Part shown: in pieces, positions 23,323-36,085 of the stretch
How the letters are laid out: each line of letters starts with the position of its first letter
Position numbering within the stretch: the stretch's first letter is position 1
Assembly (NCBI GenBank): GCA_020736575.1
Contig: JAGPYM010000042.1
Coordinates: 62,001 to 126,000 of the forward strand
DNA from: Thelonectria olida
Lineage: Eukaryota; Ascomycota; Sordariomycetes; Hypocreales; Nectriaceae
Reading direction: 5' to 3'
DNA: 64,000 nt
The notes under the pieces: generated by a model
What the model saw: only the letters and a program-made list of their open reading frames with translations
What the model was told of the DNA's origin: nothing
Database searches by the model: none
Position numbers and translations under genes: made by a program

Positions 23323-24710
23323 CTTAGTACCATACTATTGTAAAACCAGTCCGGTGCTGCAAATCAACCAACATTTCTGCTATAATGGATCTTGACTCTT
23401 CTGAGTCGAGACATAGGCCAGCTACACGTAGTGGCTGTATAAGATGCATCAGAACGGCGGTGGAGGGCAGGCCGACAGCAGTAGCGCAAATTTCCTCAGC
23501 GTGGTATTTGATATGCCGTGAGAATTGGCGATGAGACTGCAGGCGCGTAGAGCCGGTGCCGGTGCTTAAATACTCTTTGGTAAGAGGACTATGTAAGAGA
23601 TACAGGATACGGGCAAAGTGGTATAAAGGAAGGGCAGCTGCGCCCATAGGGTTGGCAATGAAGTGGCCCGAAATCAGTGCTCCGCAGCTTTGTACACCTG
23701 TTAATGGAAAACCTGGTATGATATTGTGGCTGTGTACTTCTCTGTGCGGTTGTGAGTCCTTCAGGCAAGGCTCAAAAGTATCCGGCAGCGCCGAGTACCA
23801 GTCATTTAGATACCGGTCAACACGTTCCCAGGACGCGCTCTCTCCGACTGGGGAAACACAAGGGTCGCAACAACGGTGTGCCGGGTTACTAGCTTGTCTT
23901 CCGGCCGAATCTTGGTCATCAGTTACGATGGAGTCCATAATCTACATAACGATCCATAGTAATGTTCTGCAGGCGACAGTTTCGGCCATCTTGGACCTGT
24001 CTGAGCGTAGCTCACGCATTAATGAGACAGGAACGAACTGCCCGCCCACCTGAGTGAATGAAAGTCCCGATACCTGCCAGAGGCACGCATCCGCAAGGAC
24101 AAGCCTCGTCTTATCATTTTCCGTGTACGAAGTGACGTAGTCTAAATAGGTCAAGTTCTAGAAAGATGCTTTCCAAGCATTTTGAAGATCTGTATCCAAC
24201 GAGGGGGCATCGGCAGTATTAGCCAGTGCCATAGCTTCTTGCTATTGGAGGGCAAAGCTATGAAGGTAATGGGCCCCAGCCAGATGCCTATGTAGTAAGT
24301 AATAGGACTCTCCAGGAAGAAGTCTAAGCTTAAACTTACTGAACCACACTTAAGTGGTGGTTGTCCATCAACTCGTAAACTCGCAAGATCGGCATTGCAG
24401 CTAGTAGGTCGCGAACACCTTCCTTCCTGCTTATGCAGTCTTTGACTCGGGGTTGTCTCTGCAGGACTGCAGGATGCTAGAAGGGAACTTAGTCGAAGTC
24501 ATAACATTGTCGTGTCAGTGTCACAGCTAGGCAGTCTCACCTATAGATTGCAAGGCGGTTATCATAGAACGAATGGCCCTATCATCAAAGCTCGCGGCTT
24601 CGAATGCCCAGTCCGTCGGCAAGATTGTGTTGGCACCCGGAGACTCCAATTCCTGCACAATGCCTTCATTGTCTTGACGCCCTCTGTCCCGCTCAAGATT
24701 GCCTAGTTGC
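23323..24710 (-). pseudogene. Nonsense-riddled fungal transcription factor relic
   Basis: The minus strand keeps a readable regulator-like frame. A segment at about 24707-24530 reads NILPTDWAF-type sequence (SPGANTILPTDWAFEAASF). It is followed by RDLLAAMPILRVYELMDNHH, then across a GTAAGT...ATAG intron by QHLAGAHYLHSFALQ and NLTYLDYVTSYTENDK. The same frame continues through CLWQVSGLSFTQVGGQF, ACRTLLWIVM, WYSALPDTFEPCL and LPLYHFARILYLLHSP. This resembles the Fungal_trans_2-type regulators. Within one frame there are TAG codons after FALQ, after KASF and after LLWIVM, the first of which sits where a glutamine repeat (CAA TAG CAA) would be expected. CAG-to-TAG is the classic RIP outcome. No Zn cluster was found upstream. 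Confidence 0.7.
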
Positions 24711-25213
24711 TTGGCAACTACAGCAGCTAAGCTGTTTGAAGGCGGGATCGAATCTTGCCCAGTTGATTCCAGTGAAATTATTACTCAATTGGACATGTAG
24801 CAGTAATTGTAGCTTTGAAATGATGGGGTTAGGGTGAGGTAGAAGCTCACCTTCTTCTGAGTCTTAGGCATAGATAAATAGTGGCACTTATGGGCAGTGG
24901 GTTCTTCTATATGTGGGAACCGAATGCGTGGAAAACAAGATTATAATCTCGGAGCTTGGCTTTATTTTAATAAGGCATGCCTTGCTCATTGCAGTCGCCA
25001 TAAAGATCGTGCGGACAGAGCAATGCCTTCCCAAGTTGCTCCAGCCTGGCATGCCGCAATCCTCGAGAACACAGACTTGTTTGTTCATTTCCTTGGGTTT
25101 GAGGGACGAAAAAAAGGTAATGTCGTACTACTCCTATCCAAGCTTGCACTACAATATTGTAGATATTATCAGATGAATCTTCTCTTTCTGTTCCGCCGAC
25201 CCCTAAAATTCAA
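24711..25213. other. Intergenic, 5' side of the regulator relic
   Basis: No intact gene. The Zn(II)2Cys6 exon that would be expected on the minus strand is not detectable here. The last 100 bp are AT-rich and contain the 3' end of the transporter transcript. Confidence 0.4.
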
Positions 25214-28200
25214 CTAAACCTCAAGTATAGCTATATTGCTTGTCTCGCCGACAGCTCTTTTGAGAACTAGAACTAATTCATCCAGTGCTGCAAGCATCTG
25301 AAGTAAAGAATTCAACATCACTACATACCTCCTCGAGCCCTCGTCGTCAATGTCGCCTTTGTTGTAGAGCCCGCTATCGCGCATTCCCTCTTGAAAATGC
25401 TCTTTGGCAAACGAGATCGCTTTAGCAAACAATGGTGTGGGTAAGACAGCCGGGAGCGGATCGCCAGTTTTCAATGCCTGTTGCGCCATTGTGAGGACTG
25501 CCATGACCTCGGTAATCATGCCTTCTTCTGTGGCACCGGTAGATGGAACGATCCACGCCCTCTGCTTCTCTGACAACCGGGTTGTGTATATCATGAGCTG
25601 AGCAACATTCTGATTGATGACCATACATAGCTGGCAGACTTCGCTAAGCGTATCCGTATCAAAATTGGAAGATGAAAATTCAAATACCGTTAGCTTGATC
25701 GGTCCTGAAATAGATAAGAGGGCTTCCATAGCTGCTACAGCCTCTTCCTCAACCACATCGCGCAGATCTGGCGCAGGGTCCTTCCAGTTGGATGCAAAAA
25801 GAGCATACTGGTCTCGGATGCCAACAAGGCTGTCACCAAGCAGGCGGCGATAATGGCGGTTTGCAGAGGGCGGTTTCGGGATAAAATTCATAATGAAGGT
25901 CCCACCCAAGCCGATGAGTACGAGGACAAGGCGCCTCCAAAAAACCTCGTATCCCCTACCAGGATTACCGTAGGGTTCCTCGTGGGTATCAATCCAGCTG
26001 TATATAGCAACAAGGTATGCCGTTATCCCCATCATGATTCCTGCAGGCATTAAGGCGGGAGAGGCGAAAAGACGCCACCACATGAACACAACGATCACGA
26101 CAGCCATAATAGCAGCCTCACCATAAGGACTTCCTGGACCGCTGCCAGCACCCATATACCATGCAGCCATACCAACGACACCGCCAATTATTGTCCCGAA
26201 CACTCTCACGACAATTCCGTACACAACATCGGCCGTATATGGAAGGAGAGTTAGTTGCGCCATGATGACGGCCCACAAACCCTGCTCACGGTAATAGAAG
26301 CCTGCGCTGGACCGAATGACGGCCGGTATGGAGAGAGCAGTAGACATGATCACCATGCGGATTGCAAAACTCCCTTCGGCATTTCCCAGCCAATGTGCGA
26401 TATTCAGCAGTGCTTGGCCACCTCTGCTCCTTCTGCGGCTATTTGGTGCTCTCATCGAGGCCAGTTCCGCTCGACTCGACTTGACATCTTGGTTTAAATG
26501 CGACTTTGCTGGTGGTCGACTATATGCTGAGGCGGTCGTTGAGATATGAGTGATAACCGTGTCTCCGATATCTGCAGCAGGCATATCTTCTGAGCAATCT
26601 CTCATAGACATCCACCTGAAGAGGGACATCAACCGAGTCGGCAGATACAGCCGCAAGCGAGTTCGACTCCTCTCTAATTCGGTGATTTTTGAGAGCAGCT
26701 GCTCCAAGGCATTCGCTAGTTCAGATAATCTCTCCTTAATGAGCAATCCCATTATGAGACCAGTCAATGCTGGAACGGCACCAGAATCAACTTGCGGGAG
26801 GCCATCGTCGTCGAAAATATAGTGAGGCGGCTCAGAAAGGAAATCAGACGTCGGGGTACTGAAAGCTTCGCGTTGTTCCTTTAACTTCTCGAGTGCAACA
26901 ATATGTCTCTGTAGCATCTCTGCGCGGCCAGTTGTCGTGTGAAAAGCGTTCGCCTGTAGCAAGGCCTCGCTAACAGCTTCGAATGACTCTTTACATGCTT
27001 CAATCAGATACTCGGCTGGGTCTGATAGTGCCTGAAGACTTTGCTTTGCTCGTTCTGTTTTCTCCAGAGATTTCGACGTCATGTGGAAGTTGGCTTCTCG
27101 GTTGATCTGATGTCGCCCTGTTTCAAAGACTCTTTGATTGCCTTCAACGTTTTTGTTTGCAGCTTGCACCGAGCTAGATGCTTGCCCGGCCCTCTGTTTA
27201 TGCGTCTCAGCTTGTCTGTGAATCTCAAGCAGACCGGTAAACTCAACGATGAGTTTTCGTAGCGGCCCACTCAGCATGCTAAAGTCATCCGAGCTCCATC
27301 TCCCGATAGAGAAGCCAATAGGCAGGAGGGTGGTGATTGGATCCAATTGCGTATATGTCGATAGGAGTTTCAGCTTGGCTCCAGTCAACATCTCGGTGCT
27401 CATACTTAGGCTAGGATGTCTAAGTCCAAGCAGGCAAGCATCCAAAAATGTTGGCATTGGGGCGAGCAGGTCGTTCATTTTCTTGAGTGCTTCAGATGCT
27501 TCAGATGACGGAAATATGAACATGCTGCACACAAGGGCAATGCCTTCTGCGATAACACAGGGCAAGACCAATGCCTTAGCAACGTTCCCATCGAAGCTTG
27601 GCAGAAGCGGAGCCTTGGTAAGAAAGACAGAACTGACGATGCAGCCCATCATTTGCGTAAGCCTGAGTTTAGGTGCAGCAACTCGAAGGCGAGCCTGAAA
27701 CTTGTTATTCATTCGCTTCGATGTCTCTGACCGGGGGACTCACAATCAAGTACAGATACAAACCAATCATACAAAAATAAGTTCCCGTTACGCTGGTATC
27801 CAACATAAAGCCATTAAGAACCTTGATCTCTGCATATGTATTGGGGTCGGTGGTGTTCTGAGATACAGCCATTTTATGAAGCTCGGTAAGTCGAGCTTGT
27901 CTGTCTGCATCCGGTCGAGTCGCCAGGGCAGCTTTCATGGTAATCACACCCCATGCCCAGGCGGTTGTGAGACCAAGCAGCACAGTGACAGCAGCTATCA
28001 GGTGCATGAAGACTGTGCCCGATGGCGGCGCGAGCCATAAAACAATGCTGAACTAAGTGAGTAAAAAGAAACATAGAAATTCAATGTTGGTGAGACGGCT
28101 AAGGTACCTACCATCCAAGAAAAGACGCTTGGCCCATCTCATTTTGAATTGGGTTGATGTAAATGAAGATAGTCATGATCCACATCGAAAGGGAGCATCT

Positions 28201-28500
28201 GAAGAGTCTCTTGAGGTCGTTTGCGTTGAAATGGTCTAGCCATGCTGGGAGATTTCGACGTGGCCCGGATGTCTGGCCTGCGTCGGTGAAGTAGGGATTC
28301 GGAACCGCGATTGGGACCACGTCCTTCCCAGAATTGGGAGGAGGCTTCTCTTTCCTCGACTCATCTCCGCTGGCGCTGGGGGAAGCTGCTCGGTTGGAGC
28401 CAGACATGGTGAGGTCCCCCGGAGAGTGGCATTTATGATCGCGGTCGACCATCACTGAGTTCCGCTGTCCAGAGTCGTGGATGTCTAGTGGGTAGTACAT
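25214..28500 (-). CDS. FUSC/ArAE-type membrane transporter
   Basis: Three exons: 28500-28112, 28047-27744, 27694-25214, 1057 residues. Introns of 64 nt (GTAGGT) and 49 nt (GTGAGT) join in phase and give FLGCIVLWLAPPSGTVFMHL and LYLIARLRVAAPKLRLTQMM. The N-terminal part has about six hydrophobic helices, as in the fungal ER-transporter 6TM module (PF10337). A long charged central region (around residues 420-560) follows, then a second membrane block of the FUSC type (PF13515; around 690-830) and a cytosolic C-terminal domain (PF10334-like). Relatives in bacteria and plants export aromatic or organic acids; the fungal substrate is unknown. The start could also be the ATG 93 nt downstream. The neighbouring DUF2985 protein lies on the same strand but is transcribed separately. 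Confidence 0.85.
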
Positions 28501-29895
28501 GGTGACGAGGAGGATCGTGTCCCAGGCCCTATTATGTACGTATGGTCGACGAACTTTGAGCAGGATGTCCCAGCGGCGCTACTACGTATCAGGGCCCAAT
28601 GATCGGCGCCATACACTTCGAAATTACGAAGTGTTAGCGGGAAGTTGCCATGACAAATTCACCAGCGCTGCACATGAAGCCACCATCCAGGAAATACTCC
28701 GCAAGGGCTCCATCGTCGGACACCATTAGATTGATGTGATGGGCATTTTCCTGATGATGAGTAAAGCACAATCAGCGAACTAAATCTTGAGATGACTTCG
28801 GATGTGTGAGACGCTACTCAGGCGGTCAGCTTATGGCTAGCAGACTTCAATTGGCAGCGGCCGCCCATGCACGACAGGGATTAACTCCGAGCCTTCGGGC
28901 AGATTATGTGATGAGCCTCTGTCTTCGCGGGCAGATTAGGTGATGACTGCGGAGTACCTCTCTGGACCGCGAGGAACGTGTGAAGTGTGGATCGACAGGG
29001 GAATGCAATTTCCCCCACAGAATACGTGCCCCGATCGCTCAAGACAGGGCTTGGATACTTCGAGGCGAGGGTCATTAAGGGCCTGGTGGTTTGGTTGTTC
29101 ATAGGCACGCGAAATGATTAATTAATCAAGAATGCCAACAGGGATGGTGAGAGTAGCGCAGATAACGTACATCCAACCAACCAGCAGGGCCAGGGACACA
29201 ATCAAGTCTCTAGGTTGTGCGGGCTTGGATGAGACCAGCTGTTATCGTACCTAGGGGCCCACGTAGAAGACACCGAATACATGGTCTGCATTGCGCCAGC
29301 ACATTGCCGTAGAATCCTGGGTCTTCTTTCGGACCCCCACGTAGCGTTGTCTGATGGTCGTTAGAAAACGCTCTCCATGAGGCAATTGACGAGGCATACT
29401 GAGCTTGGCCAGATGAGCCTACTTGACATTTGCTGGCATGTCCGGGCAGCAGCCGAAGCTGCAAAACAAAGAGATTCTCTGGGCAGCAAGCAGCTATAGA
29501 AGTCGGCCATGCTAACAGCGGTTACTAACGAAAAAAATATTACAGGAGAGAGTTCATTTTACGGTTTCATCCCCTGTAACAGGGCTTATAGGGTAGTTGA
29601 TGCACCTCGTTGATTGCTACAATTGCAATTAATGCCCAGTGCCCGTAATATTGTAACAGTGCTGGCTGGTTCATGATTGACCTTGTTGATAAAGCCCGGC
29701 AACTATGGAGATGTGATCTCTGGAAATGAAATAACTTTCGTTCCTGAGATTAAGATGGAAATTAACAGCGGTTGTTTTTGTCTGGCTGCGGTCGTGCGAG
29801 AGAAACTACCGGTAATAAAGAGGTGGAGGTAATCACAAAGTCCAACTGACATTTAGGAGCTCATCTTTTAATTCTAATAGGATTGCGATCTAACC
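28501..29895. other. Intergenic between transporter and DUF2985 gene
   Basis: About 1.4 kb. It holds the transporter promoter at the left. A minus-strand ORF of 84 codons at 29210-29464 is not recognised. A small hairpin, CACTTCG-AAATTA-CGAAGTG, lies near 28614-28633. No intact gene is supported. Confidence 0.45.
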
Positions 29896-31215
29896 TCACA
29901 CTACTTCCTGGACGATCTCTACTTGCGGCCCCTCGATTTTCTTAACTTTGCGTCCCTCCCACCACGACAGCAGACCTGCAAACATAGCGACGCAGCAGCC
30001 CAAGGCAATAAACGTACCCGTAGCCCACGACTGGTATTCCATCTGTCAGTTTCACATAGCAACCTAACTTGAACCTCACTCACAGGTCTGTTGATCCTAT
30101 TATATCTCCACATGTAGTAGCATAGGACGGCTTGTAGCAGCGTGTTTAAAACCATCATCCAAATGGTGAAGCCCAACTTCCACAGGGGAGTTGGTGGTGC
30201 CTTCTCGCCCGTGACAGTCGTGGTGTGCCTAACACCAGTCTTCATTGCTATCGCTGTCTCTGTCTCATTCTCATCAACCCTGGCCGACGGTGGACGGAAC
30301 CAGGATTTGTTCTGCTCAGCCAGCTTCTTCATCGCGGTTCGGTTCTTGAAGTAAATGGCGCTTGTAAATAGGTACAGATCGCGGAAACGCCAGGGTGCAA
30401 GGCCAAAGCCAGTTACGCAGAAGAGGGCGTTGAGGATCTGGCTGTCGATTTCCAGCCATTTCTTGCGAGGCGAGTTATTGTCGTTAGCGCTGGGATGATT
30501 CATAGCCGGAGCAGCCTTTAAAAGAAGGAAGAAAAGCATGGCCTGTTGATGTTAGCCGTGAAGTGGTGACCTTTTTTTTAATAATTCTGGAGACGTACTC
30601 CCCAAGCCTATATGCCTCTCTTAGCAAATTGATCAAGTCAGAGCATAATTCTTTCGGACTTACAACAATATTTAGGAAATAAATCGTAACAAGGAAGCCA
30701 GATGGCGTTTTAACGAACTTCCAAGAGGCCTTCAATCCATGAACAAGAGTCGGTCCCCATTTCTCCTTCACGTTACCATTATGCCGCTCATGTAGGCTGC
30801 GTCGCCGGCGGCTGAGGGGACGATGCTTGTCTCGCCGACTCCAGTGCGTATGATCGTGATTCCCTTCTAGTGGCGTAATATGTGTCCCGCATGTTGCCAC
30901 CCCCTTTGGACTCTCGATTTCATCAATCGGTACATTGCTGAATATAGTCGTAGAAAAGGTTGGCCGTTTTGTGTAGGACCTAGCCAGCGCCAACTCGCCG
31001 TCTGGCTCCTGCACGGCAAGACGGGCCGAGTGGCCTTGGGCGTTGAAAAAGATATTGGCGCCGCCTGACTCAGGGTCACAGAGCTCTCTGAGGTTTGGTG
31101 CTTGTGCGATGGCTGTGCCGGCAGCCTGCCACATGCCCAGCTGAGGATTCGCATTAACGACTGAGATAGAGGCGCCACGGACCCGGCCAACGAGGCTGTT
31201 GTTGCTGGCGGCCAT
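29896..31215 (-). CDS. DUF2985 integral membrane protein
   Basis: Three exons: 31215-30664, 30542-30084, 30042-29896, giving 385 residues. Splicing joins FLVTIYFLNIV to AMLFFLLLKAAPAMN and RINRP to MEYQSWATGTFIALGC; the last intron is only 41 nt but has GTGAGT and CTGACAG ends. The N-terminus is soluble with a basic stretch (RRDKHRPLSRRRRSLHERH), and the middle carries KWLEIDSQILNALFCVTGFG and APWRFRDLYLF, which are hallmarks of DUF2985 (PF11204). About four membrane segments are visible: two before that block, two after. Biochemical function of the family is unknown. It is divergent from the sterol glucosyltransferase with a 434-bp shared upstream region, which suggests joint regulation. Confidence 0.88.
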
Positions 31216-31649
31216 GATGACAATGGATATCTATTCAATCAGACGGAAGCTTCCGACACTGCCCGCACATTGATATAGAGGAGCTGGCACTGCGGACTTA
31301 GTGACGCTCCAACTCGCTGATGGCGGCGATGCATAGCAATTACATCATCATATGATACTGGCTTACTCACGTCCTTGAAGCAAAACTGTCCAATCTGTGC
31401 GCAGACGCATCTGACAGGGGGCCTTTCTGCATGAGCGGCCGATTAGCCCCACGAGGCGTTCCAGTAGCGCGTTGTTGCAATTTTTTGATCACTCAGCAAC
31501 AACTAATTGCTTCGCGTGTTATTGAAGATACTCATAGATCATGTTTCACGGTCCGGCTCAAACCTGCCAACAAAAGCGGGCATTGTTCCCTCTGCCAGGG
31601 TTAGATAACTGCCATTCTTTATTCCTTCATTTCTGTCCTTGCATGGAGG
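31216..31649. promoter_or_regulatory. Shared divergent upstream region, DUF2985 / sterol glucosyltransferase
   Basis: 434 bp between the two start codons. No obvious TATA box was picked out on either strand. A bidirectional promoter is inferred from geometry. Confidence 0.4.
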
Positions 31650-34477
31650 ATGGCGCCCAGTGGAATCAGGTCCGAGGGACTTGGCCACATCGCTCTAGAC
31701 GATGTCAACCCCAAAAATGCGCCGTCTGGCAACGTCGACAACGACGGTCGCGTCAATGTCCAATTCCACAATAGCCCGCAGATGCTCACAGCATGGTGCA
31801 AGCAATTCCGGAACAAGTTTGACGGACATGCGACGTCGGCTGAGCGACTCAAGCGGCCGAGATCGTGTGGCGTTGCTGTCCCTCCTGTCGACGGGTCGAC
31901 TGGCAACCCGCGTCTCAACATTGCCATCCACATCGTTGGCTCCCGCGGCGATGTTCAGCCCTTCATCCCCATCGCCCAGCTGCTCGCTAGGCCGCCATTC
32001 AACCATCGCGTGCGTATCTGCACGCATCCCATCTTTAAGAACTTTGTTGAGGAACAGGATGTGGAATTCTTTAGTATTGGAGGCGATCCCGAGAGCCTTA
32101 TGGCCTATATGGTCAGGAACCCAGGCCTGATACCGAGTCGCAAGAGCGTCAAGGCCGGCGATATTGGCAAGAGACGGAAGGAGATGTGGGATATTATGAA
32201 CGGCGCATGGCGGAGTTGTATTGAGGCTGGCGACGGGATGGGGGACCAGAAAGCAGCCGCCAATGTGCGGATGCCGAAGGATCTCTTTATTGCTGATGCT
32301 ATCATTGCCAACCCCCCTTCTATGGCCCATATCCATTGCGCCGAGAAGCTAGGCATTCCGTTGCATATGGTTTTTACTATGCCATGGTCGCCAACCGGGA
32401 CATTCTCTCATCCCCTGGCTGCTATGAACTACGGCGACGCAGATGCAGCGGTTGCCAATTATCTGTCTTTTATGATGCTAGAGCTATTAACTTGGCAAGG
32501 GTATGTTATATTGAATTCCCTGTACGCATTATTCCAGACGCTAACACTGAAGTTTCATGACAGACTCGGAGACTTAATTAACAAGCTCCGTACCCAAGTA
32601 TTACGCCTCGATCCTATTAGTCCAATGTGGGGATACCAGCTTCTCCCGAGGCTCTGTGTGCCATATAGCTATCTTTGGTCTCAGTCCTTAATCCCAAAGC
32701 CATCCGATTGGGCTTCCCATATAAATATCACCGGCTTTTCCTTCCTTCCCTTAGCGAATTCTTACACCCCTCCTCCAGACCTAACCGCCTTCCTGGAGAA
32801 GGGCAGTCGCCCTATTTACATCGGATTCGGGTCTATCATCGTCGATAACCCACAAGCCCTTACCGAATTAGTCTTTAATGCGGTTAAGATTGCGAATGTC
32901 CGTGCTATCATCTCCCAGGGCTGGGGCCATATGGGCAGCGGAGATGATGTTCCGGATGGTGTACATCTGATCGATAATTGCCCGCATGACTGGCTCTTTC
33001 AGCACGTTTCTGCTGTTGTTCATCACGGCGGTGCTGGCACAACAGCTGCAGGTATTGCTGCTGGTCAGCCGACTGTTATTGTGCCATTTTTCGGTGACCA
33101 GCCTTTTTGGGGGCAGATGATGGCACGAGCAGGCGCCGGTCCAGCACCAGTGCCTTTCAAAGAGATGACGGCAGAAACGCTAGCCACCAGTATCTTGTTT
33201 ACTCTCAAGCCGGAGGTTAAAGAAGCCTCGCAGAGAATGGCACACACCATCGCACAAGAAAACGGAGCAACTGAAGCGGCTACGGACTTCCTGGATCGAC
33301 TTGGCATCGACGACCTCCGGTGCGATTTGTGCCCGGATAGGCTGGCGATATGGCGGCATAAGTCGACCGGTGTCCGACTCAGTGGCTTTGCCATGTCTTG
33401 TCTTGTCGACAAAGGCTTGATTCAACCCAACGACAGCAAACTTCTTCAACATAAGCACTGGTATGTTAATGAAGGGGCCGAACACCCTATCATCGGTGCC
33501 GTGGCTGCTGTTTCGGGTTTTTTCACGGCCTTGGGCACGGCGGCGAGCGACTATTCCGGCCGCTTGAAAGGGCGACCTGAAACGCCAGCTCCCGTAGGCG
33601 ATCTGAGCCAGCAGTCTTCGTTTTCAGCGATAAAGGCCAATGCAAATGAAGAAACCATAGCTGAGTCAAGAAGCCAGGGCCAGGGCCACAACGGCATCCT
33701 CCAAGAAGTCCTGGCCTCCAATTCAATGACTCCTGCGGAGATGGAAACCGTCGCTCGCAAATTGGCTAACAAGTCGCTCCGCACTGCTGAACCTGCTGTC
33801 GCCAAGATCCAGCGAGCACCAACAACATACGAGAAGCGGAAAGCGGCCTGGAGAGCACAAGAGCAGGGCAGATATGGCCATTGTTACTATATCGCCCGCG
33901 CCACGGGCCGGTTCGCTGCCGATGTGGCCGAAGCAGGTCTTAAGGCACCGGTAGCATTTTTCTACAACATCGCCAATGGCTTCCATAATTATCCCTCATA
34001 TAGCTTCGGTGCGACAGAGGTGCGACGGCGCGACGAGATCACTGGGTTGGGAAGCGGTGTCCAGACAGCAGGGAAGGAGTTTGTGCTGGGATTTTGGGAT
34101 GCGTTCAGCGGCGTTGTTGTGAAGCCATATGAGGCCGTGAAAGATGAGGGCGCGAAAGGGCTTGGCAAAGGCATTCTGCGTGGTGCGAGAGGATTTGTGT
34201 ACAACCTCGGTGCCTGTGAGTTTTTATCCTTCCAGTTTGGTCATGTTGTCAAATACCACCTCCAGGCCAATACGCTAACAAAATAACAGCAATATTTAGC
34301 CTACCAGGCTACACGCTCAAGGGCGTGGAGAAGGAGGTGTCGAAGCATCACCTTACCAAGCTGAAGGCCGAAATCATGTTGATCAGACTGAGACAGGGGA
34401 TAGATGATTTCCGATGGGCCACTGCAGAGGAGAGAGAGGCGGTCGTGACCAGATGGAAATCGAGGTTGGCCGTATGA
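31650..34477 (+). CDS. Sterol 3-beta-glucosyltransferase-like (GT28)
   Basis: Three exons: 31650-32500, 32564-34215, 34290-34477, giving 896 residues. Intron 1 (GTATGT to CATGACAG) is 63 nt and stop-free, so an unspliced form would keep the frame; the spliced form reads LTWQGLGDLINKLR as expected. Intron 2 starts GTGAGT and restores NLGASIFSLPGYTLKG. The N-terminal glycosyltransferase-28 motif is IVGSRGDVQPFIPIAQLL. The donor-binding region contains RPIYIGFGSI, then HHGGAGTTAAGIAAGQP and VPFFGDQPFWG, the signature of UDP-glucose:sterol glucosyltransferases. No PH or GRAM domain of the Atg26 kind is visible upstream. A roughly 350-residue C-terminal extension is typical of the filamentous-fungal branch. 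It is predicted to glucosylate ergosterol or related sterols at membranes. Confidence 0.9.
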
Positions 34478-35439
34478 GCGATATAGGTTTTGGTAGTACG
34501 CCCGATCAAGAGCTTATTGGAGAAACGAAGTCCTTGAGTTAATTAATTTAAAACATTTGGCTGCTCGCTGGCAATGGTTTTCCTCGAGCTTGCCTCGACC
34601 CTTCCGCCAGTCTTCCAGTTCATCGTTACTGTTGATGGGGTGACTGTAAATTTCTCGGTGAGCATCTAGATCCTGCAATGGCAGCCGCTTGGGTGTATTT
34701 TACTGTTGGTCGTATCAGGAAGATGAAAAGGGATTTGAGGAGCGAAACGGGGCAGGTAGACGGACAAGTGAAGGGAGCGAGACGTTGAGAAATCCAGATC
34801 AAGTTCCCTTCATTTGCCAATCTACACGATAACAGCTACGATGTTATCCCCACGTTCCATGTTCGTTCCGAGATTGGTCTTTCGATGTTAGTTTGCATTG
34901 TTAATGCCTTGTAGTGATTGGGTATGGGGTGATGGGGAAGTTTCAATGGTAGAGTTATGGTACTGTAACACCATAAATTTTCGGCCCTTTGGCTCAAAGG
35001 TATATCAAAGCTCAAGCGCTTAGGAAAACTCCCATCTGAACCGGGAGCGAAATCTTAGGACGAACCGACCGATTAAGAAAATGGCCATACAAAAACGTCG
35101 GCGGGCTCCGGGTGACCCATTTCAATCGCGGGATGTTGTTCGGAAGCTGGCTTGTTCAAGTGGGGTTAAGCTGTTCAGAATGATTACTGATCAGCACGAC
35201 AACTGCGGAGTCAGCAGAAAGAAATTGATTCAGTTAATGTCAGCTCTCCGAGTTCGTAATTTAAATCCAATCAGCTAAGCAACCCAGGGAGCCATATAAC
35301 GTCAACCATAAGTCAACTGACCGCCCCCTCAACTAACCACCTAATTTCTTTGAGCTTAGCGCACCTTCCTAGTTAGAAAAGTTTAGAGACCATCTTATTA
35401 GGTATAGTAAGTAATAGGGCAGCACGGCTTATATAGCTT
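34478..35439. other. Intergenic between sterol glucosyltransferase and AT island
   Basis: No gene recognised. Base composition is ordinary until about 35330, then AT content rises sharply. Confidence 0.5.
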
Positions 35440-35931
35440 ATATAATAAATTTAATAATATATTAATTTTAAATTTAAATAATTAGTTAATAGAATATAAT
35501 TATTAAGCTATTTAAATACTAATAAAATATAAAAATAATTAAAAGATTTAATTATATTATTTTTTTTATAAGTGTTTTTTATTTAACTAGCTTTTCTATT
35601 TAATAAATATTTAAAATTTAAATAAATAATTAGTTATAATTTTAAATAATAGCTTTTTACTTAAGTTATTAATTAGCTTTATTTTTTTAATATTATAAGT
35701 TTTATTTTTCCCTTATAAAATAGCTAATTAAATAGTTAGTTTATTAAACTTTTTAAAACTTTTTTTATAATATAACTATTAAATTAAATGACTTTTTATT
35801 TAATATAAGATTATAAAATAAAATAAAAAGAAATATAACTTTTATAATTATAATTAGTAAACTTAAATATATAAAAATATATATTTAATAGTATTTAAAG
35901 TAAAATTTTAATAATAAAGTTATTTTTTATA
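35440..35931. repeat. AT-rich island (RIP-like)
   Basis: Nearly 500 bp composed almost only of A and T, rich in TTTAAA, TTAATA and ATAATT words, with sharp edges and no ORFs. Such blocks in ascomycetes are usually transposon copies eroded by repeat-induced point mutation. It directly abuts the palindromic element at 35932. Confidence 0.75.
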
Positions 35932-36085
35932 AGGGTTAGCATGGTATAACTCGCCCGTTAATAGACCTGTCTAGCGAAGCTAAAAAAATTAACTAGTTAT
36001 CTCATGCAGTAAGATAACTGGTTGATCTTTTTGGCCTTACGGCTGGATTGGTCTATTGACGGGCGAGTCACACCACGCTAACCCT
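35932..36085. mobile_element. 154-bp TA-flanked palindromic (MITE-like) element
   Basis: The left end AGGGTTAGC and right end GCTAACCCT are inverted copies, and each is flanked by TA (35930-35931 and 36086-36087). The whole element folds back: arms of about 72 bp separated by about 10 bp. The arms differ at several sites, and the clear differences are C-to-T or G-to-A on the left arm, mostly in a CA/TG context (for example GTGTGACTC against GTATAACTC; GTCAATAG against GTTAATAG). A TA target duplication and long inverted ends suggest a Tc1/mariner-type foldback MITE (inference). It does not show the ends I know for mimp elements. Confidence 0.75.

Noticed and set aside
25214..28500. Separate genes for the three minus-strand ORFs of the transporter region
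   Set aside because: GTAGGT and GTGAGT donors with matching phases join them into one transporter with the expected domain order.
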